From JAEMQF01 sp963775015 (lineage in GTDB: Bacteria > Pseudomonadota > Gammaproteobacteria > Burkholderiales > Burkholderiaceae_C), in contig CAVZHI010000005.1 of assembly GCA_963775015.1 (NCBI GenBank), positions 124,001 to 188,000 of the forward strand: a stretch of DNA of 64,000 bases, written 5' to 3'. The position numbers and the translations under genes were made by a program. Position 1 is the stretch's first letter. Every line of letters begins with the position of its first letter. Below the pieces are notes generated by a model. That model worked only from the letters and a program-made list of their open reading frames with translations. It searched no databases and was not told the DNA's origin. This document shows, piece by piece, positions 36,266-45,700 of this stretch.

Positions 36266-36342
36266 CTGCCCGTAGCTCAACCGGATAGAGCACCAGCCTT
36301 CTAAGCTGGGGGTCGGGGGTTCGAGTCCCTCCGGGCAGGCCA
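36266..36342 (+). tRNA. tRNA-Arg (anticodon TCT)
   Basis: Acceptor CTGCCCG pairs with CGGGCAG, D-arm GCTC/GAGC, anticodon stem CCAGC/GCTGG around CTTCTAA (anticodon TCT, codon AGA), T-arm GGGGG-TTCGAGT-CCCTC, discriminator G and encoded CCA. It lies 30 nt after tRNA-Pro and is probably co-transcribed with it. Confidence 0.95.
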
Positions 36343-36396
36343 CCGCGGGGTCAGAACGCCTTCGAGTGCCCCGCAGGGGGACGCGGCGAATTCATC

Positions 36397-36756
36397 TTAC
36401 CTCGACGCCCAGGCCCAATTCCCAAGGGCAAATGCGATGCCGGCGCAAAACAAGACGCCGAAGATCAGCTTGTTGTGCTGCGCAAGCCATTCCGGAAGGT
36501 AGATGTCGAAGTTGTGCTGCCGCTCGTCGGTGAAGCGCGCCGCCAACGACGTGAGCGGGCAACGCCAGCGGTTGAGAAGGAGGATCGCAACCTCGACGAA
36601 AACGATTCCCGCGAGCCACGCCGCGGCGCTGTGATCGCCGCGCCAGGACACGACGGGTATGGCGAGAATGCAAGCGACGAAGAACGCCCAGGCCACGGTG
36701 TGCACGACCTTGACTGCGACAAGGGCCGCGGAGGTGGCGGGACGATGCGGATGCAT
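36397..36756 (-). CDS. DUF2784 family membrane protein
   Basis: The 119-residue protein has three to four transmembrane segments and the DUF2784 pattern LLNRWRCPLTSLAARFT followed by NFDIYLPEWLAQHNKLIFG. The function is unknown. It lies 22 nt downstream of the GST gene on the same strand and ends near the tRNA-Arg. Confidence 0.72.
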   Translation of the reverse strand: MHPHRPATSAALVAVKVVHTVAWAFFVACILAIPVVSWRGDHSAAAWLAGIVFVEVAILLLNRWRCPLTSLAARFTDERQHNFDIYLPEWLAQHNKLIFGVLFCAGIAFALGNWAWASR

Positions 36757-36778
36757 GGGCCAGAGGCCGCGCCGCCGG

Positions 36779-37471
36779 CTACCGCCGGGCGTACTGCTGC
36801 GCGCCGAACAGGACGTCGCGCGCCTTGTCGTCTACCAGCGGTTTGCGCAAATTCGCCAGCACCTGGACGCCGCGCTGCACTGCGGGCCGCGCTTCGATCT
36901 CGTCGAACCAGCCCTTCAGGCGCGGGTAGTCGCTCCACTCGATGCCCTGGTTCTTCCACGAGCGCAGCCAGGGAAAAATCGCGATATCGGCGATCGAATA
37001 TTCGGCGCCCGCGATGTAGCGCGTTGTCGTCAGGCGCTTGTCCATCACGCCGTACAGGCGCTTCGCCTCGTTGGTGTAGCGGTTCACCGCGTAGTCGATC
37101 TTTTCCGGCGCGTAGATGCGGAAGTGGTGCGCCTGGCCGAGCATCGGCCCCACACCGCCCATCTGGAACATCAGCCACTCGAGCACTTCGTAGCGCCCGC
37201 GCGTCGACTCGGGAAGGAATTTGCCCGTCTTGGTCGCGAGGTAGAGCAGGATCGCCCCCGATTCGAAGAGCGAGATCGGCGTGCCGTCCGGGCCCTGCGG
37301 ATCGACGATCGCCGGAATCTTGTTGTTCGGGCTGATCGCCAGAAACTCAGGCGCGAACTGGTCGCCCTTGCCGATGTCCACGGCGTGGGCACGGTAGGGC
37401 AGCCCACACTCTTCGAGCATGATGTGGACCTTGTGGCCATTGGGCGTCGCCCACGAATACACTTCGATCAT
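36779..37471 (-). CDS. Glutathione S-transferase (YghU/YfcG-like)
   Basis: The 230-residue protein has an N-terminal thioredoxin-like domain (MIEVYSWATPNGHKVHIMLEE with NKIPAIVDP and LFESGAILLYLA) and a helical C-terminal domain (YSIADIAIFPWLRSWKNQG). The pattern matches the nu-class GSTs, which reduce disulfides using glutathione. Start at the ATG at 37471. It is divergent from the 37549 gene. Confidence 0.88.
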   Translation of the reverse strand: MIEVYSWATPNGHKVHIMLEECGLPYRAHAVDIGKGDQFAPEFLAISPNNKIPAIVDPQGPDGTPISLFESGAILLYLATKTGKFLPESTRGRYEVLEWLMFQMGGVGPMLGQAHHFRIYAPEKIDYAVNRYTNEAKRLYGVMDKRLTTTRYIAGAEYSIADIAIFPWLRSWKNQGIEWSDYPRLKGWFDEIEARPAVQRGVQVLANLRKPLVDDKARDVLFGAQQYARR

Positions 37472-37548
37472 GTGGTTCTGCTTGGCGCTGGAGTGGAGCA
37501 GGACTTTAGTGCAAATCGTGCAAAACTCGAGTGAGATCGGAGCGTTCC

Positions 37549-38187
37549 ATGCTCGAATCGTTCAAGCGTTTGTTCACCGGGTCGGGGCAGGGCGCGGATC
37601 TCGGCGAGATCTCCGCCTGGGCGGCCAAGCGCGGCTACCGCTACGCGCCGATGGAGCAGGGCTTTGCCCTGGACGGCGAATTCGAGGGCATGCCCTGGCA
37701 GCTCGAATGGGCGCCGACGCTGCGGCCCTTCATTCGCGGCCATGAACTGCGCATGCAGATCCAGACCCCCCTGGCGCCCGAGCTGCACATGATGATCATG
37801 TCCGGCCCTTTGATGAAGGCTCTGGAACAGCAGGCCTACGCCCAGTTCACGCAGAACATGCAGACCCAGATCGACGACTCGTCGCCCGAGGAAATGCGCT
37901 GGCTGGTGATGTTCGCCAAAGCCGACCTCGCCGGCAGCCCGGGCGTCGCAGCGCACTTCGGCGCGGTCGGCAACTCGCCGGCGAAGGCGACGCTGTGGGT
38001 TGAAGGCGCGCTGGCCAAGATGCTCGAGCGCGCCACCGGAACCTTGCTCGTGGGCGACCCGCCGTTCGTCCTGACGGTCTCGCGGAGCCGGATCGCAATG
38101 CGTTTCGAGCTCTCCGACGTTTCCTCGCCGTTCCTCAGCGCGGCGATCACGCTGTTCGAAACCGCGGTCGACCAGGCGCTGCCGTAG
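37549..38187 (+). CDS. Hypothetical protein (212 aa, no recognised domain)
   Basis: The protein has no signal peptide or membrane segment and a mixed composition (e.g. GFALDGEFEGMPWQLEWAP, LVGDPPFVLTVSRSRIAM). I do not recognise it; homologues would be expected in Burkholderiales. The ATG at 37549 is preceded by GGAG at 7 nt; a GTG at 37531 would extend it by six residues. It converges on the acyl-CoA dehydrogenase gene. Confidence 0.6.
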   Translation: MLESFKRLFTGSGQGADLGEISAWAAKRGYRYAPMEQGFALDGEFEGMPWQLEWAPTLRPFIRGHELRMQIQTPLAPELHMMIMSGPLMKALEQQAYAQFTQNMQTQIDDSSPEEMRWLVMFAKADLAGSPGVAAHFGAVGNSPAKATLWVEGALAKMLERATGTLLVGDPPFVLTVSRSRIAMRFELSDVSSPFLSAAITLFETAVDQALP

Positions 38188-38215
38188 GGAGCCCTACGCC
38201 GCCCCGGCGGTGCGC

Positions 38216-39466
38216 TCAGGCATGCCGGCCGAGTTCCATCTTCGCGATCGCGTTGCGGTGCACTTCGTCAGGGCCGTCGGCAAAACGCAGGGTTCGCGCC
38301 GCGGTGAAGAAATAGGCGAGCGGCGTGTCCTGGCACATCGCCGCGCCGCCGTGCACCTGCATCGCCCAGTCGATCACTTTGGCTGCCATGTTCGGCGCCA
38401 CGACCTTGATCATCGCGATCTCGGCCTTCGCCGTCTTGTTGCCCGCCACGTCCATCATCCACGCCGCCTTCAGCGTCAGCAGGCGCGCCTGCTCGATCAT
38501 GCAGCGTGCCTCGGCGATGCGCTCGCGCGTCACGCCCTGGTCGCTCACCGCCTTGCCGAAGGCAATCCGGCGCGTCGCGCGCGTGCACATCAGCTCGAGC
38601 GAGCGTTCTGCCAAGCCGACGAGGCGCATGCAGTGGTGAATCCGCCCCGGCCCGAGGCGCCCCTGCGCGATCTCGAAGCCGCGGCCTTCGCCGAGCAGGA
38701 TGTTCGACGCCGGAACGCGCACGTTGTCGAAACGAACTTCCATGTGCCCGTGCGGCGCGTCGTCGTAGCCGAAGACCGAGAGCGCGCGCAGCACCTTGAT
38801 GCCCGGCGCGTCTGCGGGGACGAGGATCATCGACTGTTGCGAATGGCGCGGCGCGTCGGTATCCGTCTTGCCCATGAAGATGTAGACCTTGCAGCGCGGG
38901 TCGCCGGCGCCTGAGGTCCACCACTTCAGGCCGTTGATGACGTAGGAGTCGCCGTCACGGACGATGCGCGCCTCGATGTTCGTCGCGTCCGAGGACGCGA
39001 CCGCGGGCTCCGTCATCGCAAACGCGCTGCGGATCTTGCCGTCCAGCAGCGGTTCGAGCCACCGCTGCTTGTGCTCGGACGAGCCGTAGCGCTCGATCGT
39101 CTCCATGTTGCCGGTGTCGGGCGCCGAACAATTGAAGACCTCGCTGCACCAGGGTACGCGGCCCATGATTTCGGCGAGCGGCGCGTAGTCCTGGTTGCTC
39201 AGGCCGGTTGCCACTGGGCTGTGCGAGCCGCCGCCCGCCTTGGCGCCGTCGGCGCTGGGTGGCAGGAACAGGTTCCACAGTCCCTGCGCGCGCGCCTTGG
39301 GCTTGAGCTTTTCGATCGTCTCGAGCGGCGTCCAGCGTTTCCCGGCGAGCGTGTTGGCTTCGATTTCCGCAACGATGTTCGGCTCGTTCGGATAGATGTG
39401 TTCGTCCATGAAGCGCAGCAGTTGCGCGCGCAGCGCTTCGGTGCGTGGGGAGTAGCTGAAATCCAT
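38216..39466 (-). CDS. Acyl-CoA dehydrogenase
   Basis: The 416-residue flavoprotein introduces a double bond into an acyl-CoA. Characteristic parts are IRSAFAMTEPAVASSDATNIEA (flavin and substrate region), INGLKWWTSGAGD, and the C-terminal ELGRHA. It resembles the ACAD10/11 group. It lies downstream of a phosphotransferase gene on the same strand, an arrangement known for ACAD10-like proteins where a kinase-like domain pairs with the dehydrogenase. The fatty-acyl substrate may be a hydroxylated one. Confidence 0.9.
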   Translation of the reverse strand: MDFSYSPRTEALRAQLLRFMDEHIYPNEPNIVAEIEANTLAGKRWTPLETIEKLKPKARAQGLWNLFLPPSADGAKAGGGSHSPVATGLSNQDYAPLAEIMGRVPWCSEVFNCSAPDTGNMETIERYGSSEHKQRWLEPLLDGKIRSAFAMTEPAVASSDATNIEARIVRDGDSYVINGLKWWTSGAGDPRCKVYIFMGKTDTDAPRHSQQSMILVPADAPGIKVLRALSVFGYDDAPHGHMEVRFDNVRVPASNILLGEGRGFEIAQGRLGPGRIHHCMRLVGLAERSLELMCTRATRRIAFGKAVSDQGVTRERIAEARCMIEQARLLTLKAAWMMDVAGNKTAKAEIAMIKVVAPNMAAKVIDWAMQVHGGAAMCQDTPLAYFFTAARTLRFADGPDEVHRNAIAKMELGRHA

Positions 39467-39529
39467 GACAGGCCTTTCGGGTGGCGCGCTTGCGCGCTGA
39501 AGGAAGAACGGGGCGCGGCCGCGAGGCGA

Positions 39530-40615
39530 TCAGCGCTGGGCGACTTTCCAGCCCATTTCGGCCAGCGGCCGTGCCCCGGCCGCCGACACGCGCGCCTGCG
39601 TGCTTGCCGCCGTGCCGTCGACGACGCGCCGCGCGATACCTTGCAGGATGCCGGCCATGCGGAACAGGTTGTACGCCATGTAGAAGTTCCAGTCGGCCAT
39701 CACCACGTCGGGTGTGCCGCCGGGCGCGATGCGGCCGGTGCGCTCGCAGTAGCGGCGCACGTATTCGCGCTCGTCGGGGATGCCGAGCGCGGCGTAGTCC
39801 AGCCCGCCGATGCCACGAAACGTCCCCGGCTCGATGTGCCACGACATGCAGTGGTAGCTGAAGTCGGCGAGCGGGTGGCCGATCGTCGACAGTTCCCAGT
39901 CGAGCACGGCGGCGATGCGTGGCTCGGTGGCGTGGAACACCATGTTGTCCAGGCGGTAGTCGCCGTGCACGATGCCGACTTGGCTCGGGTCTCTGGCGCT
40001 CTGCGGGATGTTCTCCGGCAGCCACGCCATGAGCCGGTCCATCGCGGCGATCGGCTCGGTGATCGACGCCGTGTACTGCCTGCTCCAGCGTGCGATCTGG
40101 CGCTCGAAGTAGTTGCCCGGCTTGCCGTAGTCGGCCAGGCCGATCGCGGCGAAGTCGACGCGGTGCAGCGCCGCGATGACGCGGTTCATTTCGTCGTAGA
40201 TCGCGCCGCGCGTCGCCTTGTCGGCGTCGGCGAGCGACTGGTCCCAGAGCACCCGGCCCTGCACGAACTCCATGACGAAGAAGGCGCGCCCGATCACCGA
40301 CTCGTCTTCGCACAGCAGGTGCATGCGCGGCACCGGCACGCCGCTGCCGGCCAGGGCGTGCATCACCTTGTATTCGCGCTCGATGGCGTGCGCCGAAGGC
40401 AGCAGCTTGGCCGCCGGGCCGGGCTTGGTGCGCATCACGTAGGACTGCTGCGGCGTGATCAGCTTGAACGTGGGGTTGGACTGGCCGCCCTTGAACTGCT
40501 CGACCTGCAGCGTGCCGCCAAAGCCCTCGAGACGTTCGCGCAAGTGGTCGCGCAGCACGCCGACGTCGAAGGCGTGTTGCTCGGCGACGGGTTTGGTTCC
40601 GGAGTAGGCGTCCAT
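39530..40615 (-). CDS. Aminoglycoside phosphotransferase-family kinase (ACAD10/11-associated type)
   Basis: The 361-residue protein is kinase-like: GIVHGDYRLDNMVFHATEPRIAAVLDWE contains the catalytic HGD-x4-N and the metal-binding D-W-E motif, and QSYVMRTKPG holds the ATP-site lysine area. In ACAD10/11 this type of domain is fused to an acyl-CoA dehydrogenase; here the dehydrogenase is the next gene, 63 nt downstream. It may phosphorylate a hydroxy-acyl-CoA before dehydrogenation; that follows from the family. Start at MDAYSGTKPV. Confidence 0.88.
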   Translation of the reverse strand: MDAYSGTKPVAEQHAFDVGVLRDHLRERLEGFGGTLQVEQFKGGQSNPTFKLITPQQSYVMRTKPGPAAKLLPSAHAIEREYKVMHALAGSGVPVPRMHLLCEDESVIGRAFFVMEFVQGRVLWDQSLADADKATRGAIYDEMNRVIAALHRVDFAAIGLADYGKPGNYFERQIARWSRQYTASITEPIAAMDRLMAWLPENIPQSARDPSQVGIVHGDYRLDNMVFHATEPRIAAVLDWELSTIGHPLADFSYHCMSWHIEPGTFRGIGGLDYAALGIPDEREYVRRYCERTGRIAPGGTPDVVMADWNFYMAYNLFRMAGILQGIARRVVDGTAASTQARVSAAGARPLAEMGWKVAQR

Positions 40616-40694
40616 GGGCAGCGGCGGGCTCAAAAGAAAGGTCTGCGCGTCGATGATACTGTTCCCTTTGCCGGCACTTACCCAGGAGAGCCAG

Positions 40695-41468
40695 ATGAAC
40701 GCATCGAGCCTGCAGATCCCGAGCCTGAAAGACCGCGTCAGCGGCGAAGAGTGGCGCCTGCGGATCGACCTCGCCGCGGCCTACCGGCTGGTCGCCGCGT
40801 ACAAGTGGGACGACATCGTCTTCACCCACATCAGCGCGCGCCTGCCCGGGCCGGAACACCATTTCCTGATCAACCCTTATGGGCTGATGTTCGAGGAAAT
40901 CACTGCGTCGAGCCTGGTGAAGATCGACCTGCAGGGGAACAAGCTCGAACCTTCGCCGTTTCCCGTCAACCCGGCCGGGTTCACGATCCACGGCGCGATC
41001 CACGAGGCGCGGGACGACGCGCGCTGCGTCCTGCACACGCACACGCTGAACGGCGTCGCCGTTTCGGCGCAGCGTGACGGCGTATTGCCGATCTCGCAAC
41101 AATCGATCTTCGTCCTCGCCGGGCTGTCGTACCACGACTACGAAGGGGTGGCGCTGCGCGACGACGAAAAACCGCGCCTCGTGCGCGACCTGGGAGCGAA
41201 CCCGTTCCTGATGCTGCGCAATCACGGCCTGCTCACGGTGGGGCAGAGCGTCGCCGAAGCGTTCCTGAACATGTACGTGTTCGAGGCGGTGTGCGCGATC
41301 CAGATCCGTGCCCAGGCGGGCGGCGGTACGCTCACCGCGGTCGACCCGCGCATCATCGCCACCGCCCGCGAGCAGGCGATGCAGGCCACCCTGGGCGGTG
41401 GGGCGGCGCTCGCCTGGCCGGCGCTGCTGCGCCGCCTGGACCGCGCCGACCCGAGCTTTCGCGACTGA
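40695..41468 (+). CDS. Class II aldolase/adducin domain protein
   Basis: The 257-residue protein has the zinc-binding pattern of class II aldolases: FTHISARLPGPEHHFLINPYG, VLHTHTLNGVAV and LMLRNHGLLTVGQ supply His ligands. The family includes fuculose-phosphate aldolase and ribulose-phosphate 4-epimerase; this branch is a distinct adducin-like group whose substrate is unknown. AGGAG lies about 8 nt before the ATG at 40695. Divergent from the phosphotransferase. Confidence 0.85.
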   Translation: MNASSLQIPSLKDRVSGEEWRLRIDLAAAYRLVAAYKWDDIVFTHISARLPGPEHHFLINPYGLMFEEITASSLVKIDLQGNKLEPSPFPVNPAGFTIHGAIHEARDDARCVLHTHTLNGVAVSAQRDGVLPISQQSIFVLAGLSYHDYEGVALRDDEKPRLVRDLGANPFLMLRNHGLLTVGQSVAEAFLNMYVFEAVCAIQIRAQAGGGTLTAVDPRIIATAREQAMQATLGGGAALAWPALLRRLDRADPSFRD

Positions 41469-41575
41469 TTTCCGCACTAGGGCAAGCTCGCGATCACTGC
41501 GCCAACGCCCGGTGGGTTTCATGCAGGCTTCATGCTAGAGTGCGCGGGCCTCACCTTCCCGCCCCGACCTCACGC

Positions 41576-43546
41576 ATGCGCAGAGCTTTGATACCGTCGG
41601 CCCTCGGCTGTGCGCTGTTGTTCCTTGCCGCGTCGGCCCAGGCCTTCGGGTTCGGCCGGGGCAGCAGCCCCACGGTGCTTGGCCAGGCGTTGAATTTCAC
41701 TGCCGTGGTTCGTGTCGAGCCCGACGAGGCGCTTGCGCCGGAGTGCGTGGCCGCCGAAGTCATGCTCGGCGAGAACCGCGTTCCGGCTCCGGCACTGACT
41801 GTTGCGATCGAGCCCGGCAACTCCGCGGGCGAGCGCCTCGTTCGCGTGACGAGCACGCAGATCGTCGACGAGCCGGTGGTCACGGTGACGATCACCCTGG
41901 GTTGCGCGCAGCGCATCTCGCGCAAGTTCGTCGCCTTCATCGACCCGCCGAGCGTGAGCCTGGCGCAGTCGTCGATCGTCGAGTCGACTTCGGCTGAGCC
42001 ATCGCGCGCGCAACCGGCCGCGTCGGCTCCGGCGCCCAGCCCCGTCACCGTCGCGGCAGCTGCGCCCGCGGCTCCGGCGTCGGCGGCCGTCTTGCCTGTG
42101 CGCAAAGCCGAGATCGTGCGCCGGCCCCGCCCGCCCGCGGCGGCGGCAGCGCCCGGAGTCGTGGCTGCTGCGGCGCCGGCGGCGCGCCCGCGCAGCCCCG
42201 AAGTGGCGACGAGCGGCGCCGCCCGCGTTGCGCCGCGCCCCCCCGGGCCGCGTTTGCAACTCGAACCCAGCGCGCCGGTCGCGGGCCGCGCGGCGTCGGC
42301 CGCGCCGGGCAGCGCCGAAGCGCTGGCGAGCGCGGCGCAACGTGTCGATTCGACCGTGGCCTTGCTCACGGAACAGTCCGAAATGCTCGCCAAGGAGCGC
42401 GCACGCCTGATGGCCCTCGAAGAGAGCCTGACACGGCTGCGCGCCGAATCGCAGGCGACGCAGGCCTCGCTCGCGACGCTGCAGACGCGCCTCAAGGCGG
42501 CGGAGTCGCAGCGCTACTCGAATCCGCTGGTGTACGTGCTGGCGTGGGGGTCGGCGCTGTTGGCGGTTGCCCTGGTCGCCATGTTCTGGCGCCAGCGCAA
42601 GGCGCGGCGCGACCCGCAGTGGTGGGCGCAGCAGGCGCCCTTGCAAGCGCAGGACGTGGACGAGCCGCGGGAGGTTGCCACCACGGCGCCACCGCCGCTG
42701 CCACCGCCGCCGGCGATGCAGCGCGCCGTGACGCGGCCGCCGGGGATCGTCGACAGCTCGCGCCCGATGTGGGCCGATTCGCGCCTCACCGAAGCGCCGC
42801 CCGACATGGTGCCCGAGCCGCGCCGCGACCTGTCGGTCGAAGAGCTGATCGATCTCGAACAGCAGGCCGAGTTTTTTGTCGTGCTCGGCCAGGACGAAGC
42901 CGCGATCGATCTGCTCATGGGCCATGTGCGCAACACGGGCGGAATCAGCCCGTTGCCGTACTTGAAATTGCTCGAAATCTACAAGCGCCGCGGCGACCGC
43001 AGCGCCTACGAGCGGATCCGCGAGCGTTTCAACCGCCGCTTCAACGCCTATGCGCCCGACTGGGACGCCGACCTGCAGCACGGCAAGTCGCTCGAGGACT
43101 ACCCGCGCACGATGGTCAAGCTCGAAGGCCTGTGGGGCGCGCCGCAGCGCGTCATGGAAGTGCTCGACGCGATGCTGTTCCGGCGCGACGAAAGCGAAGA
43201 AGCCTACGACCTGCCCGCCTACCGCGAATTGCTCTTCCTCTATTCCGTGGCGCGCGATTTCACGACGCGCGGCTCGCCGTCGCCGCTCGAAACCGACGGT
43301 GTCGACCTGTTGCTGCCGCTGGACGACCTGCACCTGACGCTGGACGTGAGCGGGCCCGCGGCAACCGCACCCGCAGCACCGCGCCGCCACCACGCGCCGG
43401 CGCTCGATCTGGACATGACGAGTCCGATGCCGGTGGACTTCGAGCCGCCGACCCGGCCCGCCCCGGCGCCGTTGACGTCGCACTCCGACTTCCTCGACCT
43501 GCCCGAAATGCCCACCGGCCCGGGGCACCTCGGGCCGAGGAGCTGA
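41576..43546 (+). CDS. FimV-like pilus/motility assembly protein
   Basis: The 656-residue protein has a signal peptide (ALGCALLFLAASAQAFG), a FimV-type N-terminal domain (LGQALNFTAVVRVE), a long Ala/Pro-rich linker, a coiled coil around residues 255-310 (AKERARLMALEESLTRLRAE), one transmembrane segment (VYVLAWGSALLAVALVAMFW) and a cytoplasmic C-terminal region (LVRLEQQAEFF-like VEELIDLEQQAEFFVVLGQDE). This order matches FimV, which organises type IV pilus and polar complexes; no LysM motif is obvious and the protein is shorter than pseudomonad FimV. It stands apart from other pilus genes. Confidence 0.78.
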   Translation: MRRALIPSALGCALLFLAASAQAFGFGRGSSPTVLGQALNFTAVVRVEPDEALAPECVAAEVMLGENRVPAPALTVAIEPGNSAGERLVRVTSTQIVDEPVVTVTITLGCAQRISRKFVAFIDPPSVSLAQSSIVESTSAEPSRAQPAASAPAPSPVTVAAAAPAAPASAAVLPVRKAEIVRRPRPPAAAAAPGVVAAAAPAARPRSPEVATSGAARVAPRPPGPRLQLEPSAPVAGRAASAAPGSAEALASAAQRVDSTVALLTEQSEMLAKERARLMALEESLTRLRAESQATQASLATLQTRLKAAESQRYSNPLVYVLAWGSALLAVALVAMFWRQRKARRDPQWWAQQAPLQAQDVDEPREVATTAPPPLPPPPAMQRAVTRPPGIVDSSRPMWADSRLTEAPPDMVPEPRRDLSVEELIDLEQQAEFFVVLGQDEAAIDLLMGHVRNTGGISPLPYLKLLEIYKRRGDRSAYERIRERFNRRFNAYAPDWDADLQHGKSLEDYPRTMVKLEGLWGAPQRVMEVLDAMLFRRDESEEAYDLPAYRELLFLYSVARDFTTRGSPSPLETDGVDLLLPLDDLHLTLDVSGPAATAPAAPRRHHAPALDLDMTSPMPVDFEPPTRPAPAPLTSHSDFLDLPEMPTGPGHLGPRS

Positions 43547-43559
43547 GAGGCCTCGAGCG

Positions 43560-44753
43560 TTACAGCTTGGCGAGCCTTTGCAACGCCAGCTCCAGGGTCT
43601 GGTCTTTCTTCGCAAAACAAAAGCGTGCCAGCTTTTGTTCGAAGCCGCCGCTGTAGAACGCCGACAGCGGAATCGCGGCGACGCCGATTTGCGTCGTCAA
43701 CCAGCGGCAAAAATCTTCTTCGGTCTTGTCGCTGACGGCCGAGTAGTCGACGCACTGGAAATAGCTTCCCTGGCTCGGCAACAGGCGCAGCCGCGTCGCG
43801 GCCAGGCCGGCGCGGAACAGGTCGCGCTTGCGTTCGTAAAACGCCGCCAGGCCCAGGTGGTGCGAAGGCTCGGCCATGAACCGCGCCAGGCCGTGCTGCA
43901 TCGGCGTGTTCACGGTGAACACGTTGAACTGGTGGACTTTGCGAAACTCGGCGCTGAGGGTCGCGGGCGCCGCCGCGTAGGCGACCTTCCAGCCGGTGAC
44001 GTGGTAGGTCTTGCCGAAGCTCGAAATGACGAACGCGCGTGCCGCGAGCTCGGGGAAACGCGCCGCGCTCTGGTGGAAGCGGCCGTCGAACACCATGTGC
44101 TCGTAAACCTCGTCGGCGATGAGAACGATGTCGGTCGGCCGCAGCAGTGCGGCCAACTGCGCCATGTCCTGCTCCGACCAGACGGTCGCGCTCGGGTTGT
44201 GTGGCGTGTTCACGATCAGCGCGCGCGTCTTGGGCGTGATCGCCGCGGCTATGGCGCCGAAGTCGGGCGCAAACGTCCCCGGCGTGAGCGGCACGTGCAC
44301 CGGCACGCCGCCGGCCATCACGATGTTCGGCTCGTAGCTGTCGTAGCACGGGTCGAGCACGATCACTTCGTCGCCCGGGTGCACGATCGCGAGGATCGCG
44401 GTCAGGATCGCTTGCGTCGCGCCTGCGGTGATCGTGATTTCGCTGCCGGCATCGTAGGCATGACCGTACAGCGCTTCGATCTTCTGCGCCACCGCTTCGC
44501 GCAGTGCCGGAACGCCGGCCATCGGCGGGTACTGGTTCAGGCCGGCGCGCATCGCCTCGTTCACCGCGTCGAGCAGGGCGGGGTCGCATTCGAAGTCCGG
44601 GAAACCCTGGCCGAGATTGACCGCGCCGCGCTCGTGTGCGAGTGCCGACATGACGGTGAAGATCGTCGTTCCCACCTGGGGCAGGCGGCTGATCAGCGCC
44701 GGGGTGCGGGCGGTCGGGAGGGTGGGCTCGCGGATCATGGACATCTCGGTCAC
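43560..44753 (-). CDS. PLP-dependent aminotransferase (methionine aminotransferase YbdL-like)
   Basis: The 397-residue fold-type I enzyme has the PLP lysine in SSFGKTYHVTGWKVAYA, with INTPHNPSATVW-type and VLIADEVYEHMVF cofactor segments. The N-terminus AVNLGQGFPDFECDP matches the YbdL/kynurenine-aminotransferase group, which acts on methionine and aromatic amino acids. The GTG at 44753 overlaps the cysB stop by 4 nt (GTGA); an ATG three codons in is an alternative start. It is the last gene of the lptF operon. Confidence 0.88.
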   Translation of the reverse strand: MTEMSMIREPTLPTARTPALISRLPQVGTTIFTVMSALAHERGAVNLGQGFPDFECDPALLDAVNEAMRAGLNQYPPMAGVPALREAVAQKIEALYGHAYDAGSEITITAGATQAILTAILAIVHPGDEVIVLDPCYDSYEPNIVMAGGVPVHVPLTPGTFAPDFGAIAAAITPKTRALIVNTPHNPSATVWSEQDMAQLAALLRPTDIVLIADEVYEHMVFDGRFHQSAARFPELAARAFVISSFGKTYHVTGWKVAYAAAPATLSAEFRKVHQFNVFTVNTPMQHGLARFMAEPSHHLGLAAFYERKRDLFRAGLAATRLRLLPSQGSYFQCVDYSAVSDKTEEDFCRWLTTQIGVAAIPLSAFYSGGFEQKLARFCFAKKDQTLELALQRLAKL

Positions 44754-45700
44754 AGTTGATAGTCTGGGGGCTCGCCGGCGCCGGCTGAGATCGCCCGTTC
44801 CAGCAGTGCGCAGCTCAACCGGTCAGACAACATCTCGGCAAAGGCGTAGACGTAGTTTCGCAGGTAAGCGCCGCGCCTGAAGGCGATGCGCGCGACGTTG
44901 CGGCCGAACAGGTGGCCGAGCGGCCGCCACACGAGTTCGCCGGGGGGCTCGTCGCGCACCGCCATTTCGGCGACGATGCCCACGCCCAGGCCGATGCGCA
45001 CGTAGGTCTTGATGACGTCGGCGTCGATCGCTTCGAGAACGATGTTCGGGCTCAGGCGTCGCGCCGCAAACGCCTGGTCCAGGCGCGTGCGGCCGCTGAA
45101 CGACGGGTGGTAGGAGACGAGCGGAAACGCCGCCAGGTCTTCCAGGCCGACGCGCTCCAGCGCTGCAAGGGGGTGGCCTGCCGGCATCACCAGCGCATGC
45201 TGCCAGTCATAACACGGCAGGCTGACGAGCTGCTCGGTGTCGTCCAGCGCCTCGGTGGCGAGTCCCAGGTCCGCCACGCCTTCGATCACCATGCGCGCCA
45301 CGTCGCGCGGCGCGCCCTGGTGCAGGCTGATGTTGACATTGGGAAAGCGCTGCCGCAGGCGCGCCACCGGCGCCGGCAGGAAGTAGCGCGCCTGGCTGTG
45401 CGTCGTCGCGATCGACAGGGTGCCGCTGTCGGCATGCGAAAACTCTTCGCCGATGCGCTTCAGGTTCCCGACTTCGCGCAGGATGATGTCGATCGCTTTC
45501 AGCGCCTGCTGCCCCGGTTCGGTGACGTTCTTCAGGCGCTTGCCGTGGCGCACGAAGACGTCCACGCCGAGTTCGCGCTCGAACTCGAGGATCGCCTTGG
45601 ACACCCCCGGCTGCGAAGTGAACAGCGCTTTCGCAGTCTCGGTGAGATTGAGGTTGCGCCGCACCGCCTCCTGGACGAAGCGGAACTGGTGCAGGTTCAT
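44750..45700 (-). CDS. cysB: LysR-family sulfur regulator CysB/Cbl-like
   Basis: The 316-residue protein has the CysB-type N-terminus MNLHQFRFVQEAVRRNLNLT with helix-turn-helix ALFTSQPGVSKAILEFEREL, then the inducer domain with LSIATTHSQARYFLP, which in CysB binds O-acetylserine/sulfate-type ligands. It activates sulfate assimilation genes in relatives. Its ATG overlaps the cbiX stop by 4 nt, and it ends in the aminotransferase start. Length equals CysB. Confidence 0.9.
   Translation of the reverse strand: MNLHQFRFVQEAVRRNLNLTETAKALFTSQPGVSKAILEFERELGVDVFVRHGKRLKNVTEPGQQALKAIDIILREVGNLKRIGEEFSHADSGTLSIATTHSQARYFLPAPVARLRQRFPNVNISLHQGAPRDVARMVIEGVADLGLATEALDDTEQLVSLPCYDWQHALVMPAGHPLAALERVGLEDLAAFPLVSYHPSFSGRTRLDQAFAARRLSPNIVLEAIDADVIKTYVRIGLGVGIVAEMAVRDEPPGELVWRPLGHLFGRNVARIAFRRGAYLRNYVYAFAEMLSDRLSCALLERAISAGAGEPPDYQL

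Noticed and set aside
38955..41522. An 855-codon minus-strand frame
   Set aside because: It crosses the acyl-CoA dehydrogenase, phosphotransferase and aldolase genes in a wrong frame, with an Arg/Ala/Gly composition and no domain.
41570..43615. A 681-codon minus-strand frame opposite the FimV-like gene
   Set aside because: The sense strand has a signal peptide, coiled coil and transmembrane segment of FimV; the antisense is low-complexity Arg-rich.
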